From assembly GCF_036639235.1 (NCBI RefSeq), contig NZ_JAVWJB010000022.1, forward strand, positions 1-28,870: a stretch of 28,870 nucleotides of DNA, given 5' to 3'. This document shows positions 7,437 through 16,251 of the stretch, in pieces (within the stretch, counting starts at the first letter, position 1; every line of letters begins with the position of its first letter). A model generated the notes under the pieces. It did not search any database and was not told the DNA's origin. It saw only the letters and a list, made by a program, of their open reading frames with translations. The position numbers were made by a program, and so were the translations under genes. The stretch is from Clostridium_AB sp036639235. Lineage in GTDB: Bacteria; Bacillota; Clostridia; Clostridiales; Caloramatoraceae.

Positions 7437-9110
7437 ATGCCATATAGGTCTACTAATAATTTAAGTTCTTATTTAGAGTTAAAAGTTAAAAATTGCAATA
7501 ATAATTACCTATCCAAAGAAAGAGATCACTTTAATTTTAGTAACAACAAAGATTCTAATTTACAAGGATATAAAATTTCACCATATGTAGTAACATCATA
7601 TGCTAGGACTATAGTTCCAATTCCTAATGAAAAAGTAAAAATCTATCCATATGAGGTTTTAAAATATAAACAATATGGGTATGGTAACTATGAATATTCT
7701 AAGGGTCTTCACTACATAACTAGAAAAGACCTTTTGCCTGTAGATAGTAATCACAATTATATTATTAATAACAGGAGACTAGTAAGCTTTCCAGTTATTA
7801 CTGACATACACATAACCGATAAAGAATCTCCTATGCAAGCAATATTATTTGGTTATATGGGAGGTAATCATGCTGCCTATTCACCTGTAATCTTATATAC
7901 TACACATGTACTTGATGGGGCTATTCAGACCATAAACTGCCTACACAAGGAAAATCCCTTTGATTTTCTATTGTCACTAGGAGATGCTATAGATAATACC
8001 CAATACAATGAACTTAGATGGTATATAGATGTGTTAGACGGAGGGGACATCAACCCTGATTCAGGAATTAAAGATGATCCTATTGAAGGTCCCCATAATG
8101 ATTATCAAGATATGTATATGGCCTGTGGATTAGATAAAAATATACCTTGGTATCAGGTTATAGGTAACCATGATCAGTTTTTTAAAGGTGTTATTCCTGT
8201 AATTTTCCCTTTAAAAGATAATTTTACTAACTCAAATATATTTAAAGTAGTTAACCCCTTAGGCATTAATACTAGTCATACACATTATATGGGCAGTATT
8301 GATGGTAAAACCCAGGAGGGTAATGTATTTGGCGTTGGAAATGCTAATAACTTTTCATCTACACCTACAACCCCCTCCGACCCTAAAAGACGTTCATTAA
8401 CAAAAAAAGAATGGATGAGTGAATTTATGAATACCTCTTCAAGCCCTAAGGGACATGGATTTACTGAGGAGAATATTAATAATAATTTTGCTTGCTATAG
8501 CTTTAATCCAAAACCTAACCTTCCCCTAAAAGTAATAGTATTAGATAATACTCAGCTTGAAAGCGATTTAAATATTGGTGGATATGCAAATGGTAGTCTT
8601 GATAAAAAACGCTATGATTGGCTTATAAAGGAACTTGATGAAGGACAAGCAAACAATCAGCTAATGATTATAGCTGCACATGTACCTATAGGTGTTGAAA
8701 AAATGGGCTGGTACTTTAACTCCTATGTTAACCAAGGTGATTTAATAGAAAAGCTTCATACCTATCCAAACCTAATTTTGTGGCTTGCAGGTCACAGGCA
8801 TATGAATACTGTTACACCCTTTAAGTCACCAAATCCTAATAAACCAGAGCTTGGATTCTGGCAAATAGAAACCTCCTCCCTTAGGGACTTTCCACAGCAA
8901 TTTAGAACCATTGATATATATCAAAACAACCTTGGAACCATCTCTATTGTTGCAACTAATGTAGACCCTGCATTTGCTGAGGGAGATGTACCTATAACAT
9001 CTAGACATTATGCAGTTGCAGCGTACCAGATATTTGACTACGAGCTAGATTATAAACCAAGTGGAGCCTATAATGCTGAACTTATAGTTCCTCTTAAGTT
9101 TAATTTTTGA
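7437..9110 (+). CDS. Metallophosphoesterase (TIGR03768-like)
   Basis: A 557-residue calcineurin-like phosphoesterase. All metal-ligand motifs are present and in order: DIHITD (123-128), GDAIDN (182-187), GNHD (243-246), H415 in AAHVPIG, and GHRHMN (452-457). The dinuclear centre should therefore be intact. Layout and inserts (GYMGGNHAAYSPVILYT, the long section between GNHD and the distal histidine, the closing EIETSS-like QIETSSLRDFPQQFRTI) recall the TIGR03768 family. Family members I recall from other phyla are exported, but here I see no signal peptide: the N-terminus is Asn-rich and polar. Substrate unknown. The start is the ATG at 7437, 8 nt after AAAAGGAG. Apparently monocistronic; no obvious terminator follows. 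Confidence 0.85.
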   Translation: MPYRSTNNLSSYLELKVKNCNNNYLSKERDHFNFSNNKDSNLQGYKISPYVVTSYARTIVPIPNEKVKIYPYEVLKYKQYGYGNYEYSKGLHYITRKDLLPVDSNHNYIINNRRLVSFPVITDIHITDKESPMQAILFGYMGGNHAAYSPVILYTTHVLDGAIQTINCLHKENPFDFLLSLGDAIDNTQYNELRWYIDVLDGGDINPDSGIKDDPIEGPHNDYQDMYMACGLDKNIPWYQVIGNHDQFFKGVIPVIFPLKDNFTNSNIFKVVNPLGINTSHTHYMGSIDGKTQEGNVFGVGNANNFSSTPTTPSDPKRRSLTKKEWMSEFMNTSSSPKGHGFTEENINNNFACYSFNPKPNLPLKVIVLDNTQLESDLNIGGYANGSLDKKRYDWLIKELDEGQANNQLMIIAAHVPIGVEKMGWYFNSYVNQGDLIEKLHTYPNLILWLAGHRHMNTVTPFKSPNPNKPELGFWQIETSSLRDFPQQFRTIDIYQNNLGTISIVATNVDPAFAEGDVPITSRHYAVAAYQIFDYELDYKPSGAYNAELIVPLKFNF

Positions 9111-9170
9111 TTATCAGGCTGTTGTCAAAGTTAACACTCTGTCATAAAAAACATGTATTACTTAAAAAAA

Positions 9171-9179
9171 TGTTATAAT
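9171..9179 (+). promoter_or_regulatory. Extended -10 promoter of the nitroreductase gene
   Basis: TGT followed by TATAAT (9174-9179), an extended -10 element 26 bp upstream of the start codon at 9206; no good -35 box at 17 bp. Confidence 0.55.
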
Positions 9180-9205
9180 TACTTAAAAAGATAAGGAGTG
9201 TTTCT

Positions 9206-9730
9206 ATGTTAGATTTATTAAGAACTAGAAGAAGTATAAGAAGATATAGGGATAAGCCTATTGAACAGGAGAAAATAGATACACTAATTAAGGCAGCCCT
9301 ACTTTCTCCATCATCTAGAAGTAAAAGACCATGGGAGTTTATAACTGTTACAGAGCCTAGCCTAATTAAGGACCTTGCAAAATCAAAGGAACATGGAAGC
9401 AAATTTGTAGAGCTTGCTCCCCTTTGCTTTGTTGTTATAGCAGATAGGGAATGTTGTGATGTATGGATTGAGGATGCCTCAATTGCATCTGCTATTCTTC
9501 ACCTAACTGCCCATTCAATGGACCTTGGCTCATGCTGGGTACAGATTAGAGAGAGAAATCATAGTGAAGATATTTCCTCTGAAGATTATGTTAGAAACCT
9601 TTTAAACATTCCAGATAACTATGCTGTAGAAGCTATTATTACAGTTGGATATCCTGATGAAACAAAAAAGGCCTACACTGACGAGGACCTACTTTATAAC
9701 AAATTTCACCACAATACATATACTAACTAA
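9206..9730 (+). CDS. Nitroreductase-family FMN oxidoreductase
   Basis: A 174-residue nitroreductase-fold enzyme. Hallmarks: LLRTRRSIRRYRDKPIEQEKIDTLIKAALLSPSSRSKRPWEFITV (residues 4-48; the RRSIRR and S-P-S-S-R residues contact FMN), VVIAD in the central strand, ASIASAILHLTAHSMDLGSCWVQIR (about 91-115) and the closing PDNYAVEAIITVGYP. These cytosolic enzymes use NAD(P)H to reduce nitro compounds, quinones or flavins; natural substrates are rarely clear. Short members like this one act as homodimers. Start ATG at 9206 with AAGGAG 7 nt upstream. A compact terminator shared in position with the convergent hypothetical gene follows. Confidence 0.9.
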   Translation: MLDLLRTRRSIRRYRDKPIEQEKIDTLIKAALLSPSSRSKRPWEFITVTEPSLIKDLAKSKEHGSKFVELAPLCFVVIADRECCDVWIEDASIASAILHLTAHSMDLGSCWVQIRERNHSEDISSEDYVRNLLNIPDNYAVEAIITVGYPDETKKAYTDEDLLYNKFHHNTYTN

Positions 9731-9734
9731 AACA

Positions 9735-9759
9735 AAAGCTACCTTTTTGAGGTAGCTTT
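9735..9759. terminator. Terminator between nitroreductase and the convergent gene
   Basis: Stem AAAGCTACC (9735-9743) with GGTAGCTTT (9751-9759), 7-nt loop. The A/T-rich flanks could serve either strand. Confidence 0.75.
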
Positions 9760-9764
9760 AATTC

Positions 9765-11069
9765 TTATCTTAATTGATTAATAGTATTTTCTTTTATGAT
9801 ATATTTATTTTTAACATTAGGTTCAGATATAAACCTGTTCCATTGATTAATAATTTCATCCTTTGTTCCTATTGGTCTATTAAATCTGTCTACTCCTGTT
9901 AAGTTCATATCCCTAAAAAACTCTTCACAGTATTTGTATTTGTTAAGGTGATTATATAATGGGTTTTCCCTTTTAAGGTTATATTGCTGGGTAGCATAGT
10001 CTATTCCCTGAACCATTACTGATACTACATCATTGTTAGTAGAATACTTGTCTATAATAAACTTACTCACATTGTACACAGCTTCCCTATTCACCTTTGA
10101 GTATTCCTTTAAGCTTCCTGGCATTTTTTTAGCTTCTTCGTATCTTTTATCATATTCATCTAAAACACTATTAAAATAATTACTTTGAGCTAGTTTAATT
10201 TTACTAGTTATATCTTTGCTTAGATTATTACTTTCAAGTAATATAGATGTTTTAATTGATGCTAGGCCCATCTGAAGTCCAATTGACTCTTCACTAGGTG
10301 CAAACCCAGAACCATTAGATACTCCCTTTTTAAGAGTGTCTACAAATGTTGCCATAAGTGAAACTTCACTCTTACTATAGCTACCTTTAACCTCTTCTAC
10401 ATTAGGCTGATTACAGGATTCCCTTAGCTTTGATGCCATATAGTAACTATCTCTTTCAAGCCACTTATCCTTAGTGTTTTGTATATTAGCATAATCACTG
10501 TTATTACTTATATATCTTGAAAAACCATCTACTTCAGCACTATATATTGCCTTAACACTAGTATATACCTTGTCTCTATCTCCACTTGATCCATTCTTAT
10601 CAAAGAATGCTCCAACCTGATCTGCTATAGAGTTTGATAGTCTTTCAACTGCGCCCTCAAATAAACTATCCAACTTTTCCATTTGAACCATTAGTTCATC
10701 ACCTTTAAAGTCCCTGTTTATCTGCTCCTTTAAAACAACATACTTAGATGATAGAAACTCTATGTTTTTGTTAAAGTTATTACCCTCTAACCCTCCTGGA
10801 TTAATATTATATAAGTCCAGTTTTAAAGAGCCCCAGTTAATATCTTTGCTTATACCATTTTTCTCTACATTATTAATGAACTCATTAGTCTTTAAGTCAA
10901 TTACTCCACAGTTAACTTGATTACGAATAACTGTTTGTTCATATGATGACATACCTTTCGGGTCATATTCAATTTCCTTCATAGGCTGACTCTTACTTAA
11001 AGCCTCACTCTTTTCTACCTTAAAGCTAGAATCATATATCCTATTTGTGGTTTCTACATTAATTACCAA
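9765..11069 (-). CDS. Hypothetical protein, soluble, helix-rich
   Basis: I do not recognise a family. It is a 434-residue hydrophilic protein without signal peptide or membrane segments, mostly predicted helix and rich in Asn, Lys, Ser and Glu. Segments that may help recognition are GMSSYEQTVIRNQVNCGVID (about 39-58), INPGGLEGNNF (about 88-98), QGIDYATQQYNLKR (about 354-367) and the C-terminal NRFISEPNVKNKY. The start is probably TTG at 11069, with GGGGGAG about 8 nt upstream; no better start lies nearby. It follows an exported protein by 29 nt on the same strand, so the two probably form one transcript and may act together, the first outside and the second inside the cell (inference). Substrate and role unknown. 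Confidence 0.7.
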   Translation of the reverse strand: MVINVETTNRIYDSSFKVEKSEALSKSQPMKEIEYDPKGMSSYEQTVIRNQVNCGVIDLKTNEFINNVEKNGISKDINWGSLKLDLYNINPGGLEGNNFNKNIEFLSSKYVVLKEQINRDFKGDELMVQMEKLDSLFEGAVERLSNSIADQVGAFFDKNGSSGDRDKVYTSVKAIYSAEVDGFSRYISNNSDYANIQNTKDKWLERDSYYMASKLRESCNQPNVEEVKGSYSKSEVSLMATFVDTLKKGVSNGSGFAPSEESIGLQMGLASIKTSILLESNNLSKDITSKIKLAQSNYFNSVLDEYDKRYEEAKKMPGSLKEYSKVNREAVYNVSKFIIDKYSTNNDVVSVMVQGIDYATQQYNLKRENPLYNHLNKYKYCEEFFRDMNLTGVDRFNRPIGTKDEIINQWNRFISEPNVKNKYIIKENTINQLR

Positions 11070-11098
11070 GCCCTCTCCCCCTATATAAAATTATAGTT

Positions 11099-12178
11099 CT
11101 AGTTTAAGAAGTTTATCGTAGGTATTGGTTCAACTCCACTTGCATAGTAGTAATTTAAAACACTGAAAAAGTCTATAGGCTTACCAGAATCTAAATCAAC
11201 TACAAGTATATGGTCCCCATTATTTGTCATATCATCAACATCTAAACGTCTTGGCGTTTTCTTACCTAATGTATCAATAAACGAGTTATAATATGCTGTA
11301 CTTACTCCTGATTGGTAGGCTGACTCAAAATAAGTAAATAGTGTATCCCTTTCTAGGTATACTAAAATAGCATTATTAGAACTTGCATATGATGACTTAT
11401 ATGAAACAGGTGCTGATACTGACTTTACCCTAGCTTCATCTATATCATGTTTACGACTTGTATATCCTCCACCTGTTGGGAAATAGAATTCTCTTGTCCA
11501 CTTTAATTCTGGATTACTTCTACTTAAGTTAGCAACAAACTTACCATTTGCAAATATATCCTTATTTATATATTGCATTACAATATATCTTAAAGAACTT
11601 GATTTTTGTATAATAGTAGAACCATCTCCACCTGGATTTAAAGCGTTCATTCTTATAGTATAGCTTTGTCCTACTGTATTGTTATTGGAAAATATTCTTA
11701 TTCCATAACTACCTGCTGGCAAATTATTTAATTTAATTTCTTGTCCTGAAAATACATATACATTTGTACCTGTAAATGTACCATTTTGCCAGTCAACAAT
11801 TCCTAATTGTGCCACATAATTAGGGTTTGTTGAAGTCATATTCATTACCATAGTTCTATTACTAGTAACATCAAAAAACCTAAAGTCACTTGGATCCTGT
11901 GCCGTTAAAGACTCATTCTCATATAAAACTGGACTACTTATCATTACTTGTGACCTTGTTAGTTTAATACTTTTTATTTCCTTACTAGCTTTACTATCAG
12001 CTAAATTTTTAACTTTTAGAGAATTCTCCTCTAAATGCTTTTCAATACTTGTGGTCTGAACATTATAAGATGCCTCTACTACTTCTGCTGCTTTAGTTGC
12101 ATCTATTCCTACAAAAAATAAGCAAATACACATAAGCAAAATAATAATTTTAAAATTCCTTTTAATATCTTTTATCAT
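11099..12178 (-). CDS. Secreted protein with PPC-like beta-sandwich, function unknown
   Basis: A 359-residue exported protein. The N-terminus is a clear signal peptide: KDIKRN, hydrophobic FKIIILLMCICLFFVG, then cleavage near DATKAAE. Residues about 95-180 look like a bacterial pre-peptidase C-terminal (PPC)-like beta sandwich: DFRFFDVTSNRTMVMNMT, NNLPAGSYGIRIFS and SYTIRMNALNPGG. The rest (about 185-359) I do not recognise; it holds YFPTGGGYTSRKHDID and RRLDVDDMTNNGDHILVVDLDSG, the latter resembling an acidic loop. No protease or hydrolase motif is evident. ATG start with AAAGGAGTGAT at good spacing. First gene of a likely two-gene transcript with the 434-residue protein downstream. Confidence 0.7.
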   Translation of the reverse strand: MIKDIKRNFKIIILLMCICLFFVGIDATKAAEVVEASYNVQTTSIEKHLEENSLKVKNLADSKASKEIKSIKLTRSQVMISSPVLYENESLTAQDPSDFRFFDVTSNRTMVMNMTSTNPNYVAQLGIVDWQNGTFTGTNVYVFSGQEIKLNNLPAGSYGIRIFSNNNTVGQSYTIRMNALNPGGDGSTIIQKSSSLRYIVMQYINKDIFANGKFVANLSRSNPELKWTREFYFPTGGGYTSRKHDIDEARVKSVSAPVSYKSSYASSNNAILVYLERDTLFTYFESAYQSGVSTAYYNSFIDTLGKKTPRRLDVDDMTNNGDHILVVDLDSGKPIDFFSVLNYYYASGVEPIPTINFLN

Positions 12179-12302
12179 TTTATCACTCCTTTCTTCTTTT
12201 ACTTATCGTATAATTTTAGTATTTTTTTACATTTATGTATGTAAATATTATTTTTAACTATTATTATAATTTTCACTATTGATATACTCTATTTAAAAAT
12301 AA

Positions 12303-12347
12303 AAGCCATAGTATATGAAGTTTATATTGCCTCACATATTATGGCTT
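12303..12347 (-). terminator. Intrinsic terminator of the ABC exporter genes
   Basis: On the minus strand AAGCCATAATATGTGAG pairs with CTTCATATACTATGGCTT (a few mismatches and G-T pairs), followed by TTTATTTTTA. Confidence 0.7.
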
Positions 12348-12354
12348 AAATAAT

Positions 12355-13152
12355 TTATAACGAAAGATCCTTTTTAGTAAATACTCCTATTCCAATAATA
12401 TATAAAGCTAGTCCAGTTCCATAAAGAATAGAAACCATACCTATAGCACTTCCTTCTCCTAGTGCTAACTTATCAGGCTGGAATAATGTTAAAGGAGTAA
12501 TATATTTTAAAAACTCAAATTTATCGCCTACTTGGGATATCATTTGAAGTAAAACAAAGAATACACATATTCCTCCTCCTACACCACTTGATAGTCTTGA
12601 GTCATTAAATACACATGAAGATAGAAAACACACTCCTCCAAAGAAAAATAATAGTCCATATAATCCTATGTTTATTAGTATAAACTTTAATATATCCATT
12701 TCTCCTGGGAACATGATTTCCCCCGTTGTTATACAGATTAGAGCTGCATATAAAACAATACAAAATATACTTATCATAGAAACTGCAGCCTGGGTTACAA
12801 CTATATTTCTACGCTTATTTGGAGTTGCAATTAGGTATGCCATTGACCCTTTATCAACATATCTAGCTATAAGTTTATTACATAATATAATAATAAAAAT
12901 CAGAGGTATAACAATTAATATAAATCCATATAGGTAGCTAGAGATAAATCCTATTAATGTTGTAGCAGGTTTCGCCATACCAAAGGCAGAAAATAATTGT
13001 GGCATACTTTGTGCCATCATATCTAAGCTTTCTCCAAGCTTTGGATCAAACATTGCAACAATCATGGTTGAATACATTGTTACAATAGCTAAGAATATTA
13101 GGAGCATTTTATAGTTAGACTTAATCTCCCTTTTAAAAAGCGTCATATTCAT
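12355..13152 (-). CDS. ABC-2 type transporter permease
   Basis: A 265-residue integral membrane protein with about six hydrophobic segments (near residues 15-35, 68-88, 110-140, 150-180, 190-210 and 235-257). The first is preceded by the short cytoplasmic FKREIKSNYK helix typical of ABC-2 permeases. A large loop with FDPKLGESLDMMAQSMPQLFSAFGMA lies between segments 1 and 2, the usual layout of half-transporters in clostridial bacteriocin or drug exporters. The start follows the stop of the ATPase gene by 2 nt, with GGAGG overlapping the end of that gene, so the two are translationally coupled. Substrate not deducible. Confidence 0.88.
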   Translation of the reverse strand: MNMTLFKREIKSNYKMLLIFLAIVTMYSTMIVAMFDPKLGESLDMMAQSMPQLFSAFGMAKPATTLIGFISSYLYGFILIVIPLIFIIILCNKLIARYVDKGSMAYLIATPNKRRNIVVTQAAVSMISIFCIVLYAALICITTGEIMFPGEMDILKFILINIGLYGLLFFFGGVCFLSSCVFNDSRLSSGVGGGICVFFVLLQMISQVGDKFEFLKYITPLTLFQPDKLALGEGSAIGMVSILYGTGLALYIIGIGVFTKKDLSL

Positions 13153-13154
13153 AA

Positions 13155-14036
13155 TTACTTGCCACCTCCATAATAATGTAGGAACAATTCTTCTAATGAC
13201 TGTGATTGAATGTTTATATCTCGAACAGCATACCTTGAAAGACTCTTAATAAATCTATCCACATCACTAGAAATGCTTATTCTCACATTATTCTTCTTAA
13301 CAGCTGCACCTTCATATTCCTTACTAAACTCTATAGCCTCTTCTTCACTTTCAAAGATAATATTAAAGACTCTATTCTTAGTCTTTTTAATATCCTCCAT
13401 ATTTTCAACTGCTATAATATTCCCCTCTTTAATAATAACCACCCTATCACAGGTGTGCTCAATTTCCTCAAATATATGGGATGACATAAGTATGGTCTTC
13501 CCCCTGTCCCTTGCATCTAAAACAAGTTCTACAAACTTATTTTGCATTAAAGGGTCTAGTCCACTTGTTGGCTCATCAAGAATAAGAATATCAGGGTCCC
13601 CCATAAAAGCACATATAATTCCTATCTTTTGTTTCATTCCCTTAGACATCTTCTTTATCTTACCTCTAGGGTCAATTTCAAAAAACTCTTTAAGCTCCTC
13701 TGCATATGAAAAGTCACTTAAACCCTTCATTTCTCCAACAAACCTAATAAACTCGTCTCCTGTCATATCATCCATAAATGCTATTTCTCCAGGTAAGTAT
13801 CCAAGTCCCTCTTGAACCCTATGTGCATCCTTAAAACAGTCCATTCCGTTAATACTAACACTTCCACTATCTGGTTTAATAAACCCCATTAAATGACGTA
13901 TAGCTGTTGTCTTACCTGCTCCATTAGGTCCTAGAAATCCTAAAATCTCCCCTTTGTTAACACTAAATGAAACATTAAAAACACCTCGACTATTTCCATA
14001 ATCCTTAGTTAAGTTTGTAATATTAATAACCTCCAA
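13155..14036 (-). CDS. ABC transporter ATP-binding protein
   Basis: A 293-residue ABC ATPase: Walker A GPNGAGKT (36-43), signature SKGMKQK (131-137, the degenerate form common in exporters of this class), Walker B LILDEP (151-156), D-loop SGLD and H-switch SSHIFEE. A C-terminal extension of about 80 residues (VFNIIFESEEEAIEF ... SLEELFLHYYG) is the regulatory region seen in drug and lantibiotic exporter ATPases. The start is TTG at 14036 after GGAGGG at 14044-14049. It forms a two-component exporter with the downstream permease; there is no dedicated regulator or substrate-binding protein next to it. Located just downstream of the MFS gene. Confidence 0.93.
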   Translation of the reverse strand: MEVINITNLTKDYGNSRGVFNVSFSVNKGEILGFLGPNGAGKTTAIRHLMGFIKPDSGSVSINGMDCFKDAHRVQEGLGYLPGEIAFMDDMTGDEFIRFVGEMKGLSDFSYAEELKEFFEIDPRGKIKKMSKGMKQKIGIICAFMGDPDILILDEPTSGLDPLMQNKFVELVLDARDRGKTILMSSHIFEEIEHTCDRVVIIKEGNIIAVENMEDIKKTKNRVFNIIFESEEEAIEFSKEYEGAAVKKNNVRISISSDVDRFIKSLSRYAVRDINIQSQSLEELFLHYYGGGK

Positions 14037-14104
14037 GGTCTATTCCCTCCTTTACTTTTTATCTTTTCCTTAATACTAATTCTATTATATTCCAAAATAA
14101 GAAT

Positions 14105-14132
14105 AGGGTAATACAAAAATTTGTACTACCCT
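14105..14132 (-). terminator. Hairpin after the MFS gene, possible weak terminator
   Basis: A 12-position stem AGGGTAATACAA/TTGTACTACCCT with one A-C mismatch; the minus-strand tail is only moderately T-rich. Confidence 0.5.
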
Positions 14133-14138
14133 ACTATA

Positions 14139-15338
14139 TTACATATTTGAAACATCTCTTTTTTGAGCCCTAAATCCTACAAAGGAAACAATAGATGCTA
14201 TTATAAAGGCTATACTCGCAACCCCAAATGCAGCTACAATAGAATACTCCTTCATAATAAATCCTGAAGACACTATTCCACCCATCATACCCATATACAT
14301 AAGTGTTGATGTTAATCCATTAACCTTACCTAGATATTCCTGATCTGTAGCCTTGGTTATATAAGCCATTATAAACCCACTTAAAAGTCCCCCAATTACA
14401 TTATCTATAAATTGAAGAATTATGGTTAATGTAGGTATTGTTGAATACCCTTCAATAAATACTGTTACTGCAAATATACATAGCATAACATATACTATTT
14501 TCATAGTTTTAAAGTATTTTGATAACCATAAATAAAGTGCTCCTCCAACAACTACACCAATTCCTGCAACTCCAGAGAAAAACTGATAAAATTCTTCACT
14601 TAATCCAAGCCTTCTAGTTACAAGGAATATATCAAGGTTATTTGCTATTCCAATAGAAAATGAAACTATGAAAAACACCTTTATAAGTGTGTATAGCTGA
14701 GGCTTTTTCTTAAGATATCTAAATGTAAGCTTAATATCATTAAAATATCCCCTATTTTCTATAACAGGAAACTTCTTGTTAGGTAGTGTTAGAATTAATA
14801 ATATTGATATAACAAACAATGCTGATATTATAATTAAAGTCTTATCTATTCCAAAATTAAAATAGAAAAAAGATCCTAGGAAAGGTCCTATAACAAAGAA
14901 TAGTGAGCCAAGCATTTGGGCTATTCCTATTGCTGTTTCAACATCCTTCTCCTCTACATATTCCTTAAAATATTTTTGGGAAGCTGGCATTGAAAACTGG
15001 GTTATTATAGCTGATACTAATACGGCTATAAATATTAAATATACATGATCCTTTGAAATAAAGAATCCTAAAATAACAAAAGATATAAAACTTAGAGAAT
15101 CTCCAAGTAACATAATCCTTTTAGGGTTATATCTATCTGCAATCATTCCACCTATAAATGTAAGTAGAAACATTGGAACATATTCTATAACATTTAAGGT
15201 TGATATAGCTAGAGGATCTCCGTTTGTAACATCCATAACAAAGAACATTATAGCTAAATTTCTAATCCATATAGCCATTTGTTGAATTATATCTGTTGCA
15301 ATTATAGTTAAAAACACCTTATTTTTAAATAATGTCAT
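14139..15338 (-). CDS. MFS drug-efflux transporter
   Basis: A 399-residue major facilitator with about 12 membrane segments in two halves separated by a cytoplasmic loop near residues 185-210 (NKKFPVIENRGYFNDIKLTFRYLKKKPQ). The conserved motif A appears as GGMIADRYNPKRIMLLGD (about 63-80), placing it among the MFS drug:proton antiporters of the EntS/MFS_3 type. It probably expels cationic or lipophilic compounds across the plasma membrane (inference). The ATG has AGGAGG at good spacing. It lies 62 nt behind a MerR-family gene, and this gap contains its own MerR-type promoter with a 19-bp spacer, so it is very likely the target of that regulator. Confidence 0.9.
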   Translation of the reverse strand: MTLFKNKVFLTIIATDIIQQMAIWIRNLAIMFFVMDVTNGDPLAISTLNVIEYVPMFLLTFIGGMIADRYNPKRIMLLGDSLSFISFVILGFFISKDHVYLIFIAVLVSAIITQFSMPASQKYFKEYVEEKDVETAIGIAQMLGSLFFVIGPFLGSFFYFNFGIDKTLIIISALFVISILLILTLPNKKFPVIENRGYFNDIKLTFRYLKKKPQLYTLIKVFFIVSFSIGIANNLDIFLVTRRLGLSEEFYQFFSGVAGIGVVVGGALYLWLSKYFKTMKIVYVMLCIFAVTVFIEGYSTIPTLTIILQFIDNVIGGLLSGFIMAYITKATDQEYLGKVNGLTSTLMYMGMMGGIVSSGFIMKEYSIVAAFGVASIAFIIASIVSFVGFRAQKRDVSNM

Positions 15339-15367
15339 TACTCAACCTCCTTTTACCTGTAATACAC

Positions 15368-15398
15368 ATTGTAGAGGTTAGAGTTACTCCAAGGTCAA
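15368..15398 (-). promoter_or_regulatory. MerR-type promoter/operator of the MFS gene
   Basis: On the minus strand TTGACC (15398-15393), a 19-nt spacer and TACAAT (15373-15368). The spacer contains an imperfect dyad, TTGGAGT-A-ACTCTAA (one mismatch). The over-long 19-bp spacer with a central dyad is the signature of promoters remodelled by MerR-family activators. Confidence 0.8.
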
Positions 15399-15400
15399 TA

Positions 15401-16234
15401 CTATTTTAAAATAAACATTACTTCTACATAGTATTTACTAGCACCATTTTTACTAGGTAGACAAAGAATATAATTGATGTAAAAATCCTCACTTAATACC
15501 TTACCCCTAGATGTTAATTCATTAATGCTTTTATTGATATAATCATCAAGTTCCTCCTCATTACCATAGAAGTTAAGCCATGCCACCTTACCTTGAACCT
15601 CTCTTTTAATGGTTTCATATCCCTTATTTATAAAGTATTCTCTAACTATTTCTTCATTTTCAGGTGTCCCCTTAATAAATATATAGCTATCATCCTTAAA
15701 AACCATTTTTCCCTTCTTAAAATTACATTGATAATAAACTCCACCATCTTTTAAATCTGTAACATTGTGCTGAGCCTTATTTACATATTCCCTATAGCTA
15801 TTGTTTTCAATAACATTTTTTATACTTATACCGTAGAATGTAAACTTAGCTTCACTTAAATTAATGTTCTTATCTATATCACTATCATTAAAATCCTTGA
15901 TTTCATCAAGTGTTTCCTTAGTTGCATTAAGTTTTTCTTCTATAACCTTAAGAGCCTTAAACTTCTCCTTAAGAAGGTTTTGCTGATGGGTAATCAAATT
16001 ACTATATTCATCTATATTTTCACGATCTATAAATTCTCTAATCTCCCCAAGGGAAATTCCTAAATCCTTAGTCCAAAGAATTAAACTTAAAAGGTCTAAA
16101 TGTTCATATGAATAATATCTATATCCATTTGATTCATTAACATCAGGCCTTAAAAGCCCAATTTTATCATAATGCCTAAGTGTATCAGGTGTTATACCAC
16201 ATAACTTACTAACTTCACCTATTGATAACTTCAA
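15401..16234 (-). CDS. MerR-family multidrug-sensing activator (BmrR/BltR-like)
   Basis: The N-terminal 70 residues are a MerR winged helix (LSIGEVSKLCGITPDTLRHYDKIGLLRPDVNESNGYRYYSYEHLDLLSLILWTKDLGISL). A dimerising coiled coil follows (about 75-118), then a C-terminal effector region of about 150 residues that I assign loosely to the GyrI-like/BmrR class. No Cys pair or metal-site signature is present, so small-molecule sensing fits better than metal sensing. I take the TTG at 16234 as start: GAGG at 16243-16246 is 8 nt upstream, whereas the GTG at 16243 lies on that ribosome binding site. Two MerR-type promoters flank it, one in front of itself and one in front of the MFS gene. Confidence 0.88.
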   Translation of the reverse strand: MKLSIGEVSKLCGITPDTLRHYDKIGLLRPDVNESNGYRYYSYEHLDLLSLILWTKDLGISLGEIREFIDRENIDEYSNLITHQQNLLKEKFKALKVIEEKLNATKETLDEIKDFNDSDIDKNINLSEAKFTFYGISIKNVIENNSYREYVNKAQHNVTDLKDGGVYYQCNFKKGKMVFKDDSYIFIKGTPENEEIVREYFINKGYETIKREVQGKVAWLNFYGNEEELDDYINKSINELTSRGKVLSEDFYINYILCLPSKNGASKYYVEVMFILK

Positions 16235-16251
16235 ATTTATCACCTCATATA

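Noticed and set aside
13210..13815. 201-codon plus-strand frame inside the ABC ATPase gene
   Set aside because: Antisense shadow of a clear ABC ATPase; composition and lack of ribosome binding site argue against a gene.
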